The notes under the pieces are model-generated. The model had not been told where the DNA came from. It saw only the letters and a program-made list of their open reading frames with translations, and did not search any database. Both the position numbers and the translations under genes were made by a program. This document shows positions 25,091-37,434 of a stretch of 64,000 nucleotides of DNA, one piece after another. Source of the stretch: Cliona cf. orientalis (Eukaryota > Porifera > Demospongiae > Clionaida > Clionaidae). The stretch's first letter is position 1. Each line of letters begins with the position of its first letter. The stretch lies in assembly GCA_963930775.1 (NCBI GenBank), contig OZ005706.1, forward strand, positions 2,656,545 to 2,720,544, in the 5' to 3' direction.

Positions 25091-25958
25091 GTAATAGTTA
25101 TATCACGGGCGCGAGGGATGTATGGCATTTATTGCACCGAAGCCCGAGGGCCTTGTGCCCGAGGGTTGAGGGCAATAAATGCCATGCATCCCGAGTGCGC
25201 GTGATATAACTAGTTTATATCCCGTGGGCATAGCTACCGTATAGATACGCATAGAACACTAAAAAAGAAAGAAAAGACAAGCTTATCTTAATCGAAACGG
25301 ACACACAAAGTCGCTCTCTTAGTCAAGTTCTCGAACGTCAATCGTACTTCTGAACGTCTCGTGACCGAGGGGTGTGGTCAAATCCACACAGCTAGCTACA
25401 GCCATTCGACTCTTGACGATGAACTACCATCGTTAGCGTGACCTACAACGTCGAGCTCAGAAACCAAGAAACTAAGCTGGAGCTGTTGACTATCGGCTAC
25501 GTGCCTATGCAGTAAGCTTACCTAGATACGCCTATACTGTTTTGACTCGCGATCGATCGATCGACGACTCCGCCCATATCCCTTCGAACTGGCGATCTCC
25601 CGCTACCTTTCCCGCCATACGCTCCATTTGGTCTCGCGAGACGCTCCATTGATAGTTTTACTTTTGTTGCTACCAACATGTTTATTGTTCAAGGCCTGCA
25701 GTATTTAATATTGCACTTTGACTTCCCTTGAGCCACTAATATTGCACTGTGGGTTTCCTGGAGCTATTCATATTGCACTGTGGCTTACCTGAGGGTGTTC
25801 ATATTGCACTGCTTGTCTCTAGGAAGTGCATTATGGTGTATATTTTACTTAGCAACAACATAGTAACGGGATATAAGTGAATTGAGAGGTCTCTAAGTGA
25901 AATAATGGACCTCCAATTGACCAATCAGATTGCTGTATTTGTTACAACTATATTCTAA
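25091..25958. repeat. Tandem-duplicated foldback element, unit 1
   Basis: 868-bp unit nearly identical to the next one. It starts GTAATAGTTATATCACGGGC, followed by a hairpin with arms GGATGTATGGCATTTATTGC and GCAATAAATGCCATGCATCC. The tail includes (GATC)n and four spaced ATATTGCACT motifs. No coding potential seen. Confidence 0.9.
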
Positions 25959-26832
25959 GTAATAGTTATATCACGGGCGCGAGGGATGTATGGCATTTAT
26001 TGCACCGAAGCCCGAGGGCCTTGTGCCCGAGGGTTGAGGGCAATAAATGCCATGCATCCCGAGTGCGCGTGATATAACTAGTTTATATCCCGTGGGCATA
26101 GCTACCGTATAGATACGCATAGAACACTAAAAAAGATAGAAAAGACAAGCTTATCTTAATCGAAACGGACACACAAAGCCGCTCTCTGAGTCAAGTTCTC
26201 GAACGTCAATCGTACTTCTGAACGTCTCGTGACCGAGGGGTGTGGTCAAATCCACACAGCTAGCTACATGTACAGCCATTCGACTCTTGATGATGAACTA
26301 CCATCGTTAGCGTGACCTACAACGCCGAGCTCAGAAACCAAGAAACTAAGCTGGAGCTATTGACTATCGGCTACGTGCCTATGCAGTAAGCTTACCTAGA
26401 TACGCCTATACTGTTTAGACTCGCGATCGATCGATCGACGACTCCGCCCATATCCCTTTGAACTGGCGATCTCCCGCTACCTTTCCCGCCATACGCTCCA
26501 TTTGGTCTCGCGAGACGCTCCATTGATAGTTTTACTTTTGTTGCTACCAACATGTTTATTGTTCAAGGCCTGCAGTATTTAATATTGCACTTTGACTTCC
26601 CTTGAGCCAGTAATATTGCACTGTGGGTTTCCTGGAGCTATTCATATTGCACTGTGGCTTACCTGAGGGTGTTCATATTGCACAGCTTGTCTCTAGGAAG
26701 TGCATTATGGTGTATATTTTACTTAGCAACAACATAGTAACGGGATATAAGTGAATTGAGAGGTCTCTAAGTGAAATAATGGACCTCCAATTGACCAATC
26801 AGATTGCTGTATTTGTTACAACTATATTCTAA
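25959..26832. repeat. Tandem-duplicated foldback element, unit 2
   Basis: Copy of the preceding unit with a handful of substitutions and one 6-base insertion (TACATG in CTACATGTACAGCC near 26266-26279). The low divergence implies a very recent tandem duplication or an assembly duplication. Confidence 0.9.
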
Positions 26833-27123
26833 CTGTGCATATAATGTATGTTTGCGCTTGAGTAACTACCATGACATCATTGTTTCTGGAATTTTGTACA
26901 TTGGTATTTTGTTCAATGAGTGCCAAAGTAACATCACGACATTTTGTTCCACATACATGTATATGTAGACTACACATGTCGTGATACTGTAGCGGTAATG
27001 ACATTTTCCAGATTTCCTCGTGGATATTTTGTGCTCGGTAATCAAAAGAAGGTACTGTATATACATGTATGTTGGTACATGTACCATAGTTTGTGAAATT
27101 GTCACCGAAAAAAAAATTTTTTT

Positions 27124-27481
27124 ACAAGTATAGAAACGATTGAATAAAATTGAAGAATAAAGTAGGGGGTGGCAGGATCAAAAAGTACACAAACAAGAGA
27201 TAATCGCATCTATTATACATTCTACGCTTGCTTTTCTCGACTATTGTGCACCTATTAATTATGGTTGACGTGTTTGTTGAGCGCGGTACGTGGGAGACAT
27301 TCATGCAGGTTGTTCCCTAGTTGTCTTGATGGTTCGGGTTTATCAGTTTGATTCAACCGCGTTATTTTTGCACCCCTCAAAAAGCAAGCGTAAGGATGTA
27401 TAGTAGATGTGATTATCTTTTGTTTGTGTACTTTTTGATCCTGCCATCCCTACTTCATTCTTCAATTGTTTATGTACTTGT
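27124..27481. mobile_element. MITE with ACAAGTA...TACTTGT ends
   Basis: Long inverted arms; left contains GGCAGGATCAAAAAGTACAC and right its reverse complement, extending through AATCRCATCTAYTATACAT on both sides. Same terminal heptamer and core as the element at 39.3 kb. Confidence 0.8.
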
Positions 27482-28129
27482 TTCTGTTCTTTTGCACTTA
27501 GTGTAATTTATCAATGCCATCTTACATGGTTTGCTCATTAAGTGGAAGATGGGAGGTGCGCAAAATTCTTTGCCACGCCCCTCATTAACTTGCTTTCATA
27601 ATAATATTATTATTATGACGATGAACAGGATATATTATGACAAAGAAGGCTGTTTTAGGCGGCCCAAGTAGTGATGAGACTTTTCCGCTTAGGGAGAAAA
27701 CCAAATTTCAAGTTTTACTGTTGGCAGCAGCTAGCTACCCAGCATAATATTTATGATCAGTACGTTTAATACCGCTGCTCGAGCCTTGCGCCTTCGCTGT
27801 ATGATGATATGATATCTATGATCAATCCAGCGTAGCAAAAATGCTGCAAGCGCTAGCGAGTAGCTCGCCTATGCCTAGCACCTTACCGCTCCTCGAGCCT
27901 TGAACCTTCATATCCACGATCTGTCCAGCGTGCCGTTGCACGCGCTAGTGATATACGAGCGAGCTAGCTCGCCTAGGCCTACATAGGCGCCTAGGGCCAG
28001 GCGCTGTCACATGACTTCACCATGGCAACATATTCCGAGCATGCACATTATATCACAGAAGGTGTATCAGACAAACCCATTCGATAATGCGCCGTACATA
28101 CCCACTATTATGTAACTGTCGAGATAAGG
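27482..28129. other. Intergenic, no gene seen
   Basis: It includes two similar CG-rich blocks around 27770-27870 and 27885-27975 (CTCGAGCCTTG..CCTTC, then CTAGCGAGTAGCTCGCCTA-like). No coding exon. Confidence 0.4.
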
Positions 28130-28475
28130 CCAAACTAGCGTGCCACTGCACTGCGCGCTACAAAATAAAGTGGATTTATACTCAAAGTAAGATGAGCGGT
28201 GGAGGCAGTCTTGAGCTAGCCCAACTAGAAAGAAAGAAATCAATAATGAGAAATGGCCTATTTTTTTGAATATCTGGTTCTGACGTATACAATTGTTTTG
28301 ATGAATGATTTTGGTCTTGTTAGATGCATAATTTGCTTGAGATTTCAGATTTTCACACTTAGAAATTTCACAAAATTACCTATTTTGAGATATTTGGGTA
28401 TTTGCAATGTATTACATATATGGCATATCCAGGCCATCCCTACTTATAGAGTCTACCGACTCTATGGTAGATAGT
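28130..28475 (-). repeat. Dispersed repeat with TAGAGTCGGTAGACTCTA end (minus orientation)
   Basis: The reverse complement begins ATAGAGTCGGTAGACTCTAT then AAGTAGGGATGGCC. It aligns along its length with 38535-38890 in the opposite orientation. Confidence 0.7.
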
Positions 28476-28589
28476 ATAATATACAGAAAAATTAAATGCA
28501 CAGTAGCCAGGGAATTATGGCAGATAACCATCCGAGACACAAGGGTGGAGCCCGAGGGTGACACGTGGTTATCTCCCATCTTTCACTTA

Positions 28590-28805
28590 GGATTTCTTCT
28601 AAAATTCAGCCCTTCTAATCATTCGGCACCCTTTACCGAATGATTTAAAATAGTTTCTAATTTTTGGCAAAGGTCGTCATGCGTATATGCTATAAATGGG
28701 AATGGAATGCGCACGCAGACAGAATGTTGAATATCAACCTCTAAAAATTCGGCAAAGCTAAAGCAATATTATTATTTTCATGCCGAATTTTTAGAAGAAA
28801 TACGG
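28590..28805. mobile_element. MITE, CCGTATTTCTTCTAAAAATTC family, left end damaged
   Basis: Right end GAATTTTTAGAAGAAATACGG is intact and the left end reads GGATTTCTTCTAAAATTC. The body matches 51210-51430 (ATTCGGCACCCTTTACCGAA, GGAATGCGCACGCAGACAG). Confidence 0.8.
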
Positions 28806-28910
28806 TAATTCCCTGGGTATCGTGCATTAACTGATTTTTGTAGTATGGAAGCCATACACATGAAAGGAAAAACTGTTACTCTAAATGCCATACTGTACTA
28901 CATGTAAAAC

Positions 28911-29026
28911 CACAGTGCTCTATTTTCCCTAATTGGGAAAATAGAGCACTGTGGTTGGAAAATAGAGCACTGTCATTGGAAAATAGAGCACTGTCATGCC
29001 AATTAGGGAAAATAGAGCACTGTGGA
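28911..29026. repeat. Short tandem array of GGAAAATAGAGCACTGT
   Basis: Four direct units and one inverted unit (ACAGTGCTCTATTTTCC) at the left edge, with AATTAGGGAAAATAG at both outer ends. It looks like a small foldback that expanded. Confidence 0.8.
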
Positions 29027-29039
29027 CAATTGTCATGAC

Positions 29040-29170
29040 TGATCTGGAGTATTGAACAGCAAAAAAGCAGCAAATTGAGAATCATGATTTGTATTGAGTA
29101 GTGAACAGCAAAAAGGCAGCAAATTAAGAATCGCCATGATTGATATTGAGTACTGAACAGCAAAAAAGCA
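29040..29170. repeat. Three units of a ~55-60-bp tandem repeat
   Basis: Unit core GAGTAYTGAACAGCAAAAAG, followed by GCAGCAAATTRAGAATC. Confidence 0.75.
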
Positions 29171-29221
29171 GCCAAAAGTCCATCTCACCAATTCAAATGA
29201 ACTAGTTTCTTCTTGGGAGGG

Positions 29222-29524
29222 CTCGAACTTATAAACGGCTGCATAGCGAAAGGAGTTTGGGAGAAGCCTGATTACAAGCAGCGAAGAGTATAAGAAGGTT
29301 GATAGTATGGAGCTGGCCCTGAGGAACTCGAAGCTTATCTCGCCGATGATCCCAGCGAGGGCTAGGTTCCTTGTCAAGCCATCCTTCGGGAAAGAAGCTG
29401 GGATCATCGGCGAGACTGATAAGCTTCGAGTTCCTCCAGCTCCATACTTTCGACCTTCTTATACTCTTCGCTGCTTGTAATCTTCTCCCAAACTCCTTTC
29501 GCTATGCAGCCGTTTATAAGTTCG
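29222..29524. mobile_element. Foldback element with ~130-bp arms
   Basis: Left arm 29222-29356 (CTCGAACTTATAAACGGCTG to GATGATCCCAGC) pairs with right arm 29397-29524 (GCTGGGATCATCGGCGAGAC to CCGTTTATAAGTTCG). There is a 40-base centre and few mismatches. Confidence 0.85.
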
Positions 29525-29652
29525 GTGTTTTCTTCTTTCTCGCTATGGGGAGCTATGAAAGTAGAGCTACACTTAGCCATTTTGCTTGCCTTTTTTCAAA
29601 AGCAAACGTGACCCCGGAATTTTTAAATTTCTGATACCATACTACAAACCAG

Positions 29653-29811
29653 TTAATGCACCGTATACGCTCGTACTCTACGGAAATTATTGCACTCGGG
29701 GGTAGGTCTCGAAGTTTCATATAGCACTCGGCTGCGCCTCGTGCTATATGAACTTCTCGACCTACCCCCTCGTGCAATAATTTCCGTAGAGTACTCGCTA
29801 CGGTGCATTAA
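29653..29811. mobile_element. Near-perfect foldback element
   Basis: Ends TTAATGCACCGTA and TACGGTGCATTAA with subterminal CTACGGAAATTATTGCAC on both arms. The short centre includes TCGGCTGCGCCTC. Confidence 0.85.
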
Positions 29812-30600
29812 GTAGTACATATCCCACTGTTGATTGGTCAAGGGCTCCTCTCCATGGAAACAAACCTCTCCATAGAAATAAATTCAAGATTAACAGTGAT
29901 AAGACAAAGAATCTATAAATTAACTGAACTCGCTTACTGAGGAGCTATTAACTGTGAGTAGCCTGTTAGCTAGCTAGCTACGAGTGTTTAGAATAGCTGT
30001 CTATCTGTCAACTACTAGTACTTGCCATGTCGAAGACTCTTCACCGTCAGTTTAGTCAACGATATTAGACAATACAAGGGAATATACACTGTAAGTGCCA
30101 GAGGGAGGGAAATATCTTAGTTAGTTCACCCCTGTTACCTAGGATACAAGGCCTAGGTGGGATATAAATATAAGTTAGACACTGAAGCCAAGGGATCTAC
30201 AGGATTTAGAATACTGAAGACACTAATCTAAAATCCCAAAGGAGAACAAACATGTGTACCATGTGTCCTTTTCCTCTCCCACATGAATAGGTGCTAAAAT
30301 TAGTTGGCTAGCCTTTCCTTGATATTGTAACTATGTACCTACATACCTGCCCTGCCTTGCTAATACATGTACTGTAGTGTCCTGATACAAGCCCTTCTCC
30401 TGATGCAAGTCTCTCTGCTGATGCAAGCCTCTAATAGTCCCTCTGTAGCACTTACATGTATATTTCATCACAAAACCAGCTTACATGTGCTAATGTGATG
30501 CAATTTAACCTTGGGTACTCATCACCCCCTACATGTGGCTTGTTGATGCAATGGCATAGAATAGATAGATTCTGGTAAATATTGGCGCATGCGCTGACCG
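29812..30600. other. Intergenic, no gene seen
   Basis: A small TGATGCAAGYCTCT minisatellite lies around 30383-30433 and resembles 42048-42136. Confidence 0.45.
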
Positions 30601-30657
30601 TGTGTACCAGGCCCTTTCTCGTCCCCCTCCTCAAAGGGCCTGGGCACGAGGCTATGT
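30601..30657. repeat. Hairpin of the GCACGAGGCTA family
   Basis: CAGGCCCTTT ... AAAGGGCCTG arms, then GGCACGAGGCTA. Confidence 0.6.
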
Positions 30658-30831
30658 GTTCTACAACTGGGTTGACCTTGGATTTCATGGATTTTGCACT
30701 GTCCCAAATCTATAATATAATACAGTCCACACTGCACATGTATGTTTCTGTCTCCTTTGTGTGCAGTACATCAGCCATTTTGTTGTTTTTCTGCATTCCC
30801 TGGCTGACGACCCTTACGTTGAGTATACAGC

Positions 30832-31310
30832 TGTGTGTGTGTGTGTGTGTGTGTGTGCACGCACACGTGCGTGCATATTTTTACCCGAGCACTTTTTGTT
30901 CTTACATGTATATAGTGCCATTTGTCTCTGTTCACCGAGATTTCGAGTGACATTGAAGTGTACTGTGTGTGTTGCTTGTGTGCATGACTGAGTGACTTAG
31001 CGTTCTCTTACGTGACCGATCTACGGAGCATTATTTTACATGGCTGAGCTGAACTTTGTATATCTACTGAGCATTCTGTTATATCTGAGCCTTCTGTTAT
31101 CAGGGAGGATAATATTGCAACCTAGCCTGTTTATCCACGGTTAATTCTGTCTCTTTGGAGCCTTCTTTCTGCATTTACTAAGCCTATACTTACAGGACAT
31201 TCCGTATCTTGCAAGCGTTCTCCATCCACTATATCCCTCTGTTCACTAAGCACTCTATCATGAGCCTTCTGTGTCCATTCAGCCTAACGCGTCCAATGAG
31301 CATTCTGTTT
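30832..31310. repeat. (TG)n plus degenerate GAGCATTCTGT repeats
   Basis: TG repeat at 30832-30857. Later CTGAGCATTCTGTTATATC, GAGCCTTCTG and CAGGACATTCCGTATCTTGC units match the 19.2-kb and 35.1-kb copies. Confidence 0.65.
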
Positions 31311-32298
31311 TTTTTTTTTCAAGGAGACCAGAACACTAAGCAGGAAAAAAATTGTCCAGAAACCTCCACATGGTCGAGCTGAATGCGTAGTAGAGCCATA
31401 CAATGCAAACAGGCAGCTTATACAGCAATTTTGAGTAAAGTAGGTAATGGTCGTCACGTTGATGTGCGCGCGTGGCCCGCCCCTCACATAGAAAACATTG
31501 CAAATGCATGGCTTCCTATACAAACATATAGGAAAACTTCAAAGGGTCATAACTTTAATTCTAAGGCGTAAATCAAAATTCCCCTGTGTCAAATCTCTAG
31601 TTTCGACCCATTCTGCGTGCCCATGTAAAAATTATCCCCCCAAGTGCTCCCAAATCCCCCATGAATTGGATTATTTATTTAAATTTGCTTTGTTCAAGCT
31701 ACCGTGCACACTAAGCAGAAAAAAAAAACTGCGGCACATAAGTACACCTGCATTGTATAGGTTCGCACAAATTAATGTGCACTTAGGTTTACTTTACATT
31801 GATTGTTTACCATGCAGATACATAGAATGCAATACTTTATGTACATTTGGTATATATTACTATGGTAACAACATCTAATGTCACTAAAACCATTCTCAGT
31901 AGAATAGAGCATCCACATGTTCAAAACAGCTACCCTAGCCCACAATAATTTAATCAGTGTACAGTGCCTGTACGATTTAGCATTGGTATACCATAGTAAC
32001 AATACTAAGTACCTTAGATGATTTCCACCTGTTCTAACTGCGCCTGCGGCGCAGTTAGAGCTTGCTGGAAATCATTCAAGGAGCTACCATGCTCACTAAG
32101 CACAAAAAGTTCCACATAATTAGAAGCATTCATATTCACACGCTACAGTATAATATTATTATAGTCATCCCGAGTATTAATGTAAAAAAATTGTCCAGAA
32201 ACCACCACATAGTTGAGCTGGATGCCCATACAATCGGGAACAAGGCCGTCTATGCTCCTAATAGAGCCTAGAAACTCAGAGTATATGATCAGTGTTGA
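31311..32298. other. Intergenic repeats, no gene seen
   Basis: Two copies of an AAAAAATTGTCCAGAAACC block (near 31348 and 32186), each followed by a CCACAT.GT.GAGCTG.ATG variant. CACTAAGCA occurs near 31332, 31708 and 32094. A hairpin around 32017-32077 (GATGATTTCC...GGAAATCATT) has a palindromic GCGCCTGCGGCGC centre. Confidence 0.5.
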
Positions 32299-32455
32299 GA
32301 GGTTCAGTACCAGTGGCCACTGCAATACGTTACTTCCTACTAGTACTCAAGATCACCACAGCACACACACAAGGCTAGGGGAAGAGGTTCAGTACCTGTG
32401 GCCACTGCAACACGTTACTTTGTACTAGTACTCAAGATCACCACAGCACAAAACA
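32299..32455. repeat. Two-unit tandem repeat
   Basis: AGAGGTTCAGTACC.GTGGCCACTGCAA and TACTAGTACTCAAGATCACC occur twice, about 88 bases apart. Confidence 0.75.
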
Positions 32456-32590
32456 ATTTTAGTTATGTTTCTCAACTAGATGGAGACGATGACGAATATC
32501 GCTATCGCACGTGCACGCGGCGTGGCCAAATTGAATGTGCACATGGGACCAGAGTTCAGCTATATAACTGGTCGGAGGGAAAGAGCTAAT

Positions 32591-33046
32591 ACCTAGAGGG
32601 ACACCGATTTGCGAGTCCTGTTTAGTCCTGTTTCCTTGTGATCTCGTAAGTACTGTAAGTAAGTGTGAGCGGAGGGGGACTTAGTTTTGTGCCAGGTGTA
32701 TTAGCACTATGGTGTGAGCATGGAGGTCGCTTATGTGCAGGACCACCCATCTGTTAGTGTATAATGTAGTTCGTGCCCTGCGTTTGTGTACTGCAAATTT
32801 GTAGCCTTGTTTGTAGATATTGTCTAACAGACGAAGCGTGCATCATGTGGTACGTGGTCATTGCGTTCACTGTATCAGTGTCCCAGTGAGCGTAAGTCCG
32901 GTATGCATATCCATGTAAATTATGTTAGTCTTGAGAGAGGGTCTGGTGACTACATGTATGCGTACGGCGAGTTGTGCCAGCGGAATGCAAAAATTAGTAG
33001 TACTACGTAGTTGGTACTATTTCGACAAATTGTGCGAACATGTGGG
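32591..33046. repeat. Dispersed direct repeat, copy 1
   Basis: ACCTAGAGGGACACCGAT to GAACATGTGGGGTTAGCCTC, matching 42488-43052 in the same orientation. This copy lacks a 123-bp insertion present in the other. Confidence 0.8.
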
Positions 33047-33803
33047 GTTAGCCTCGTTAACCCTCGGCGCATGCGCCGCAGCGTTACAGTAGTCGTTCTG
33101 TGTGTCTGTCTGTCTGTCCGTCTGTCTGTTAACGGGCCAACTGCTACATACCTTTGTTTATACGTTGAAAATCGAGTGCCTTTCATGACGAACTTAACAC
33201 ATACATGTGTACATTGTGTGGATTTCGCTGAAAACACTTTGTTCTCCAGTTCTGGCCCGGCGACATTTGCCGATTCTAAGCTTCTTGACTTCTCCTGGCC
33301 CAGCGCTCTGTTATGACTTTACGTATAAATAGAACGTTATACTATATACGGCATACACCCATTATACGCATGCGTGAGGGTTACAAGGCCGGGGGTGCTA
33401 TAGTAGCAGCTACAGCAAAGCGTGTGTCATTATCAAGCTCACAGTTTTCAGAGACCTTTCTGGTGACGACGCGTGTGCTCTACTTGCTTAGTTGTCTATG
33501 TAGACCAGTATTTTTCTCAACTTGGTAATCATTGTGTAGACAGTATAAAAATGATGTGAATCAGATGTATGAAAATGAGGACATAATGTCCTCATCAAGT
33601 TGAAGTTGAGAAGCATGAGGGGGTGTGGTACTGATTTGGGGGTGGAGTAACTCTGAGTAAGGCACCAACTCCTTAACATACTTAGAAATTACGAATTTGT
33701 CCTACATGGTGCCTTAAGCAACAGTTCTAATACCATGTAATACGCCAAGGGTTTTAATTTGTGCTATAAAGAGCTGTAGTTATTCTTGCCTGCTTACTGA
33801 ACC
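33047..33803. repeat. Dispersed ~750-bp repeat, plus orientation
   Basis: Matches the reverse complement of about 46208-46936. Shared landmarks: GCGCATGCGCC with a (GTCT)n run, CTTCTTGACTTCTCCTGGCC, ATGACTTTACGTATAAATAG, and TTACTGAACC at the end. No intact reading frame is shared by both copies. Confidence 0.8.
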
Positions 33804-34016
33804 AATGCCATACAATGCGCTGAGGGTTTGGTGCTCGGTGTATTGTATTCACACACCCAATACTTCATACTGTATGCTATGTTTGAGCACTGCTAATCCA
33901 TGTTCCTTTACAAAACTGAAACTGATTGGTTCATTGTCCCATCCATACCTACCGCGCTTCATCTTGCAACTTGCTAAGTCGAAATTACAATAGTAGGCAA
34001 AATGTACCAAGCCTCG

Positions 34017-34054
<38 letters not shown>

Positions 34055-34845
34055 AATGGTTACCAAGAAGCACCTACATACCTACTGCGCTTCATCTTGC
34101 AACTTGCTAAATGTGACACGTGCCGGGATGTGTACCGGGTAAAGTAGTGCCAAAACCAAGAAACACGCATGCGCAAAGCTTTAACGTCACAAGTGCACAC
34201 GTAACAGTGCCACACAAATGCAACGGATGCAAACTATATACTACGTAGTAGCAAAATAGCTAAACAAGGAAGATCCAAGGAAGAAACCCAAAGACTACCA
34301 AAGAGAGACTATACCGGGCTCCCAAAGGGAGTGGTCCCTCCCCTTCCGGGCAAGAATCCTGCATTAAAACCCTGCTGTGTGTGTGATTGTGTGTCCTCTC
34401 GGTGTACTTATTGCCTGCTGTGTATGTTTCCTCTCAGCATTATGAGTATTTAGTGCATTGTCTATCTAAGAAGACTTTTGTATCATCTCCCTGTAAGTTT
34501 CTCCACCGAGCAGTCTGTTTATGATGGACGTATTAAGCCTTTCTCTTCATATTTTACGATTGTTATTGCTCGCTGAGGCTTTTAAGTTGAGTAGCTACAA
34601 CATGTACTTGAACACCCTTTCTCTGACGTGCCTGTATCCACGTTCGTTATGTACTGAGTGCATTTTCTTTCTATTCAATGAGGCTTTGTATCTAGGTCAG
34701 GGTTGGCATTGCATGCGCATGCATGCACCAGATAACCCCAGAGAAACCATACACATCTACATATGCTTGAATGGATGCATTGCTCGTGGCCAGTTACTAT
34801 GGAAATGCAGCTGACAATGTCGGTGCATATGCACGCATCGCATGC
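33804..34845. other. Intergenic with a 35-base C run
   Basis: C homopolymer at 34018-34052, flanked by a direct duplication of CTACYGCGCTTCATCTTGCA (33948 and 34079). No supportable gene. Confidence 0.6.
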
Positions 34846-34849
34846 CAGG

Positions 34850-35400
34850 CCCTTTCTCAGAGGGCCTTGGCACGAGGCTATCTCGCTGCATGCTCTAGCT
34901 AACACTTGGAACATGAATGTGAGGGATGTCTTGTAGTAGTGTGTGTGTGTGTGTGCATGTGTGTGCGTGCATTTGCATATGAATGAGTGTCCACTAAACC
35001 TGAGACTATGTCCACTATCTCCCGAGCTTTCTGCATGCACTAAATCTACCACGTCCACTGAGCATTCCGTTTCGCATGAGCTTTCTGCATTATCTAAGCC
35101 TACTTACAGGGCATTCCATATCTTGCAAGCCTTCTCTGTCCACTAATACCCTCTGTTGATTAAGTATTCTTTTTGTTGTGAGCCTTCTGTGTCCATTCAG
35201 CCTAACTTGTCCAATGAGCATTCTGTGTCAGACGTTTGTAAGACTGAGCCTCTGCAGGAGCATTGCTTCATGACTGAGCCACTGAGCATTCCATGCATGA
35301 GCATTGTGTCATGTACATGTAGCTGAGCATTCTGTCGTGTCTGAGCCTTCTGTTTTCAAGGAGGACATTTCTACAATCGAGCCTGTGTATCCACAGTGAA
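34850..35400. repeat. Hairpin, (TG)n and GAGCATTCTGT repeats
   Basis: CCAGGCCCTTTCTCAGAGGG...GGCACGAGGCTAT, then CATGAATGTGAGGGATGTC, a TG run at about 34940-34955, then degenerate repeat units. 44640-44890 is a near-identical partial copy. Confidence 0.75.
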
Positions 35401-37430
35401 TTCCGTCCTTCTACATGTATGTTCCACTGTTCTATTGGACGCTGTGCCTACCCGCATGCATGTTGTTATAGCACAGCCATGTATCTACTCTCTGTGCACA
35501 CTTAATGGTGTTTGTTGTGCAGTGCTACGTATATAGTAGCTTTTTTGCAATGGTATGTCGAGGATTTTGGGGAGGGGGTGCTAATGACAGTATTACTAGA
35601 AAGATGGTAATCATCATGCGGGGCGGGGCGAGCCTTAGCTCCTGTCGTCAGCTTTTAGGGAGTATACTGTACCGTAGCATAGATATTGCCAAAGTTGCAC
35701 CTCATTATGAACAACACATTGTGCAGTGACAAGTGCTGAATACAATGTTAATCACGAATTTTGAAGGGCTGTAGACAACTTTTTAAGTTTGGGGGTACTT
35801 ATCACAGCCCCGGCGGAAGCATAGCGACCACCATAACTAGGGGATCTGGGGGCATGCTCCCCTGGAAAATTTTGAGATTCTAGGGTGCCTGAGATGCATT
35901 TTGAGGCAAGTTCAAACAGTAGAAGTATCTTACACAAATCTTCACGCTGCACTTCCTATACAAAATTATGTATATAGAAGCATAGTAGAAGTGTAAGCAA
36001 GTAGCCCAGCAAGTGTGATCTGTCGGTTGCTCGCAGCACACCTTTGAAGCACATGCAGTAGTAAGCATATAAAAATTTGGGGGTGCTTCAGCACCCCCGA
36101 GCACCTACTTGGCTATGGCCTTGTTTTGACAACAGCTAGGAAAGTCTTGCTAAATTCTATTTAAAGCGCAGTCTTCACAGTTGCAAGTTCCATATTACTG
36201 AAGACTAGATTAGACCGTACTTTCTCTTCTATTCTTGCATCTATACTTAGTAGATTTCACCCCAACGACACAGCACCGTCTAGTCATACATACGTATACT
36301 GATACTCTACACTCACCGCTGTACTGTAATTACATGTACGTGCATCAGCATAGTGACGATCTTTACAGCCACGTTTGCGCATGCGTGATAAACACGTGGA
36401 CGACGTATCGCTACATACATGTACATACATAGATACATTATTATACATACATACGTAGGTACAGCGAATTTGCCATATGTTACTCTTGTATTCTGGACTC
36501 GCTCAGGCTCGCCCTGAATAATAATATCGCACGCACAAACTTAAGCCACGCCCGCTAATTTCCTGAAAAGTTCAAAGTTCGCCTATACTCGCATGATTGG
36601 ACAGAAATGCGCTGTGATTAGTAATATATCTATCGACAAGGCTAGTACCTATCGATCCAGATTTCCAGCCAATCCGAAGTGGAGCATTTGGTGGGTGAGT
36701 CGAGGGTTACAAGGCCCCGCTGTATGAGTTGATTGGCAGACCATGGGTGGGTGGTATGCAGATTCCTCGCTGCCTAAGCACATATGCGTGAATACCTTGT
36801 GAACTTTGAGCTTTGAGCTTTGAACTCAGCACTACATCATCATCAGCATTGCCTCACTATGATGTAAGGTTCCACCCCAGTTTTGCATGCTGTTCAGTGT
36901 TTGATAGGTGCTCGAGGAAGTATCTGGGATTCACAATCCCAAAACGTTGCATGGAAGAGCACTCTTCCCTCCAGGCACCTATCATAGCTACCAGTTAACC
37001 TAACTGTCACTGTCTATCGACACCTTCTTCTACCGGTAGCATATAAACTGAATTTAGCCTCGGAAACAACGCAAGCCAAACTCTTTGAACCAAACTCAAA
37101 CCAGTGGTAGAAGCGGCTTTAGTAAAGATTGCCACAGATGTTGCAAATGATATCAGTGGCTGGTGTAGTCATGGGAGGTTGTGTGAACCAAAAACACAAG
37201 GGAGTTGAGTATTGTGTGATGCAACCTGTGTGGTGAAAAAGTTTGGGTGCTGTGCAGGGTTTCTTTCAGGGGGGGGGGAGCATTCGCCCCCCCTTGGAAG
37301 CTGGCTGCCCCCCCCCCTTGAGAGGCTCACCATTCACATACTCAATTACATTTGACATTGTACATGTAGAAAGCTTTCCTTGTTAATGGCAAAACCTGTC
37401 TTAAATGGTTGTTTTGCTCAGTTTACACTA
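35401..37430. other. Intergenic, repeat-like, no gene seen
   Basis: 35820-36115 carries GGGGGCATGCTCCCC and GGGGGTGCTTCAGCACCCCC motifs, a common style of marine invertebrate repeat. A GCACCTATCA/TGATAGGTGC pair lies around 36904-36985. Homopolymeric G and C stretches occur at 37270-37317. Confidence 0.45.
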
Positions 37431-37434
37431 ATAA

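Noticed and set aside
28911..29170. CRISPR-like spaced repeats
   Set aside because: Units are short, spacers are not unique, and the setting is eukaryotic; ordinary tandem repeats.
33849..34147. Poly-Gly/poly-Pro ORFs
   Set aside because: Created by the 35-base C homopolymer.
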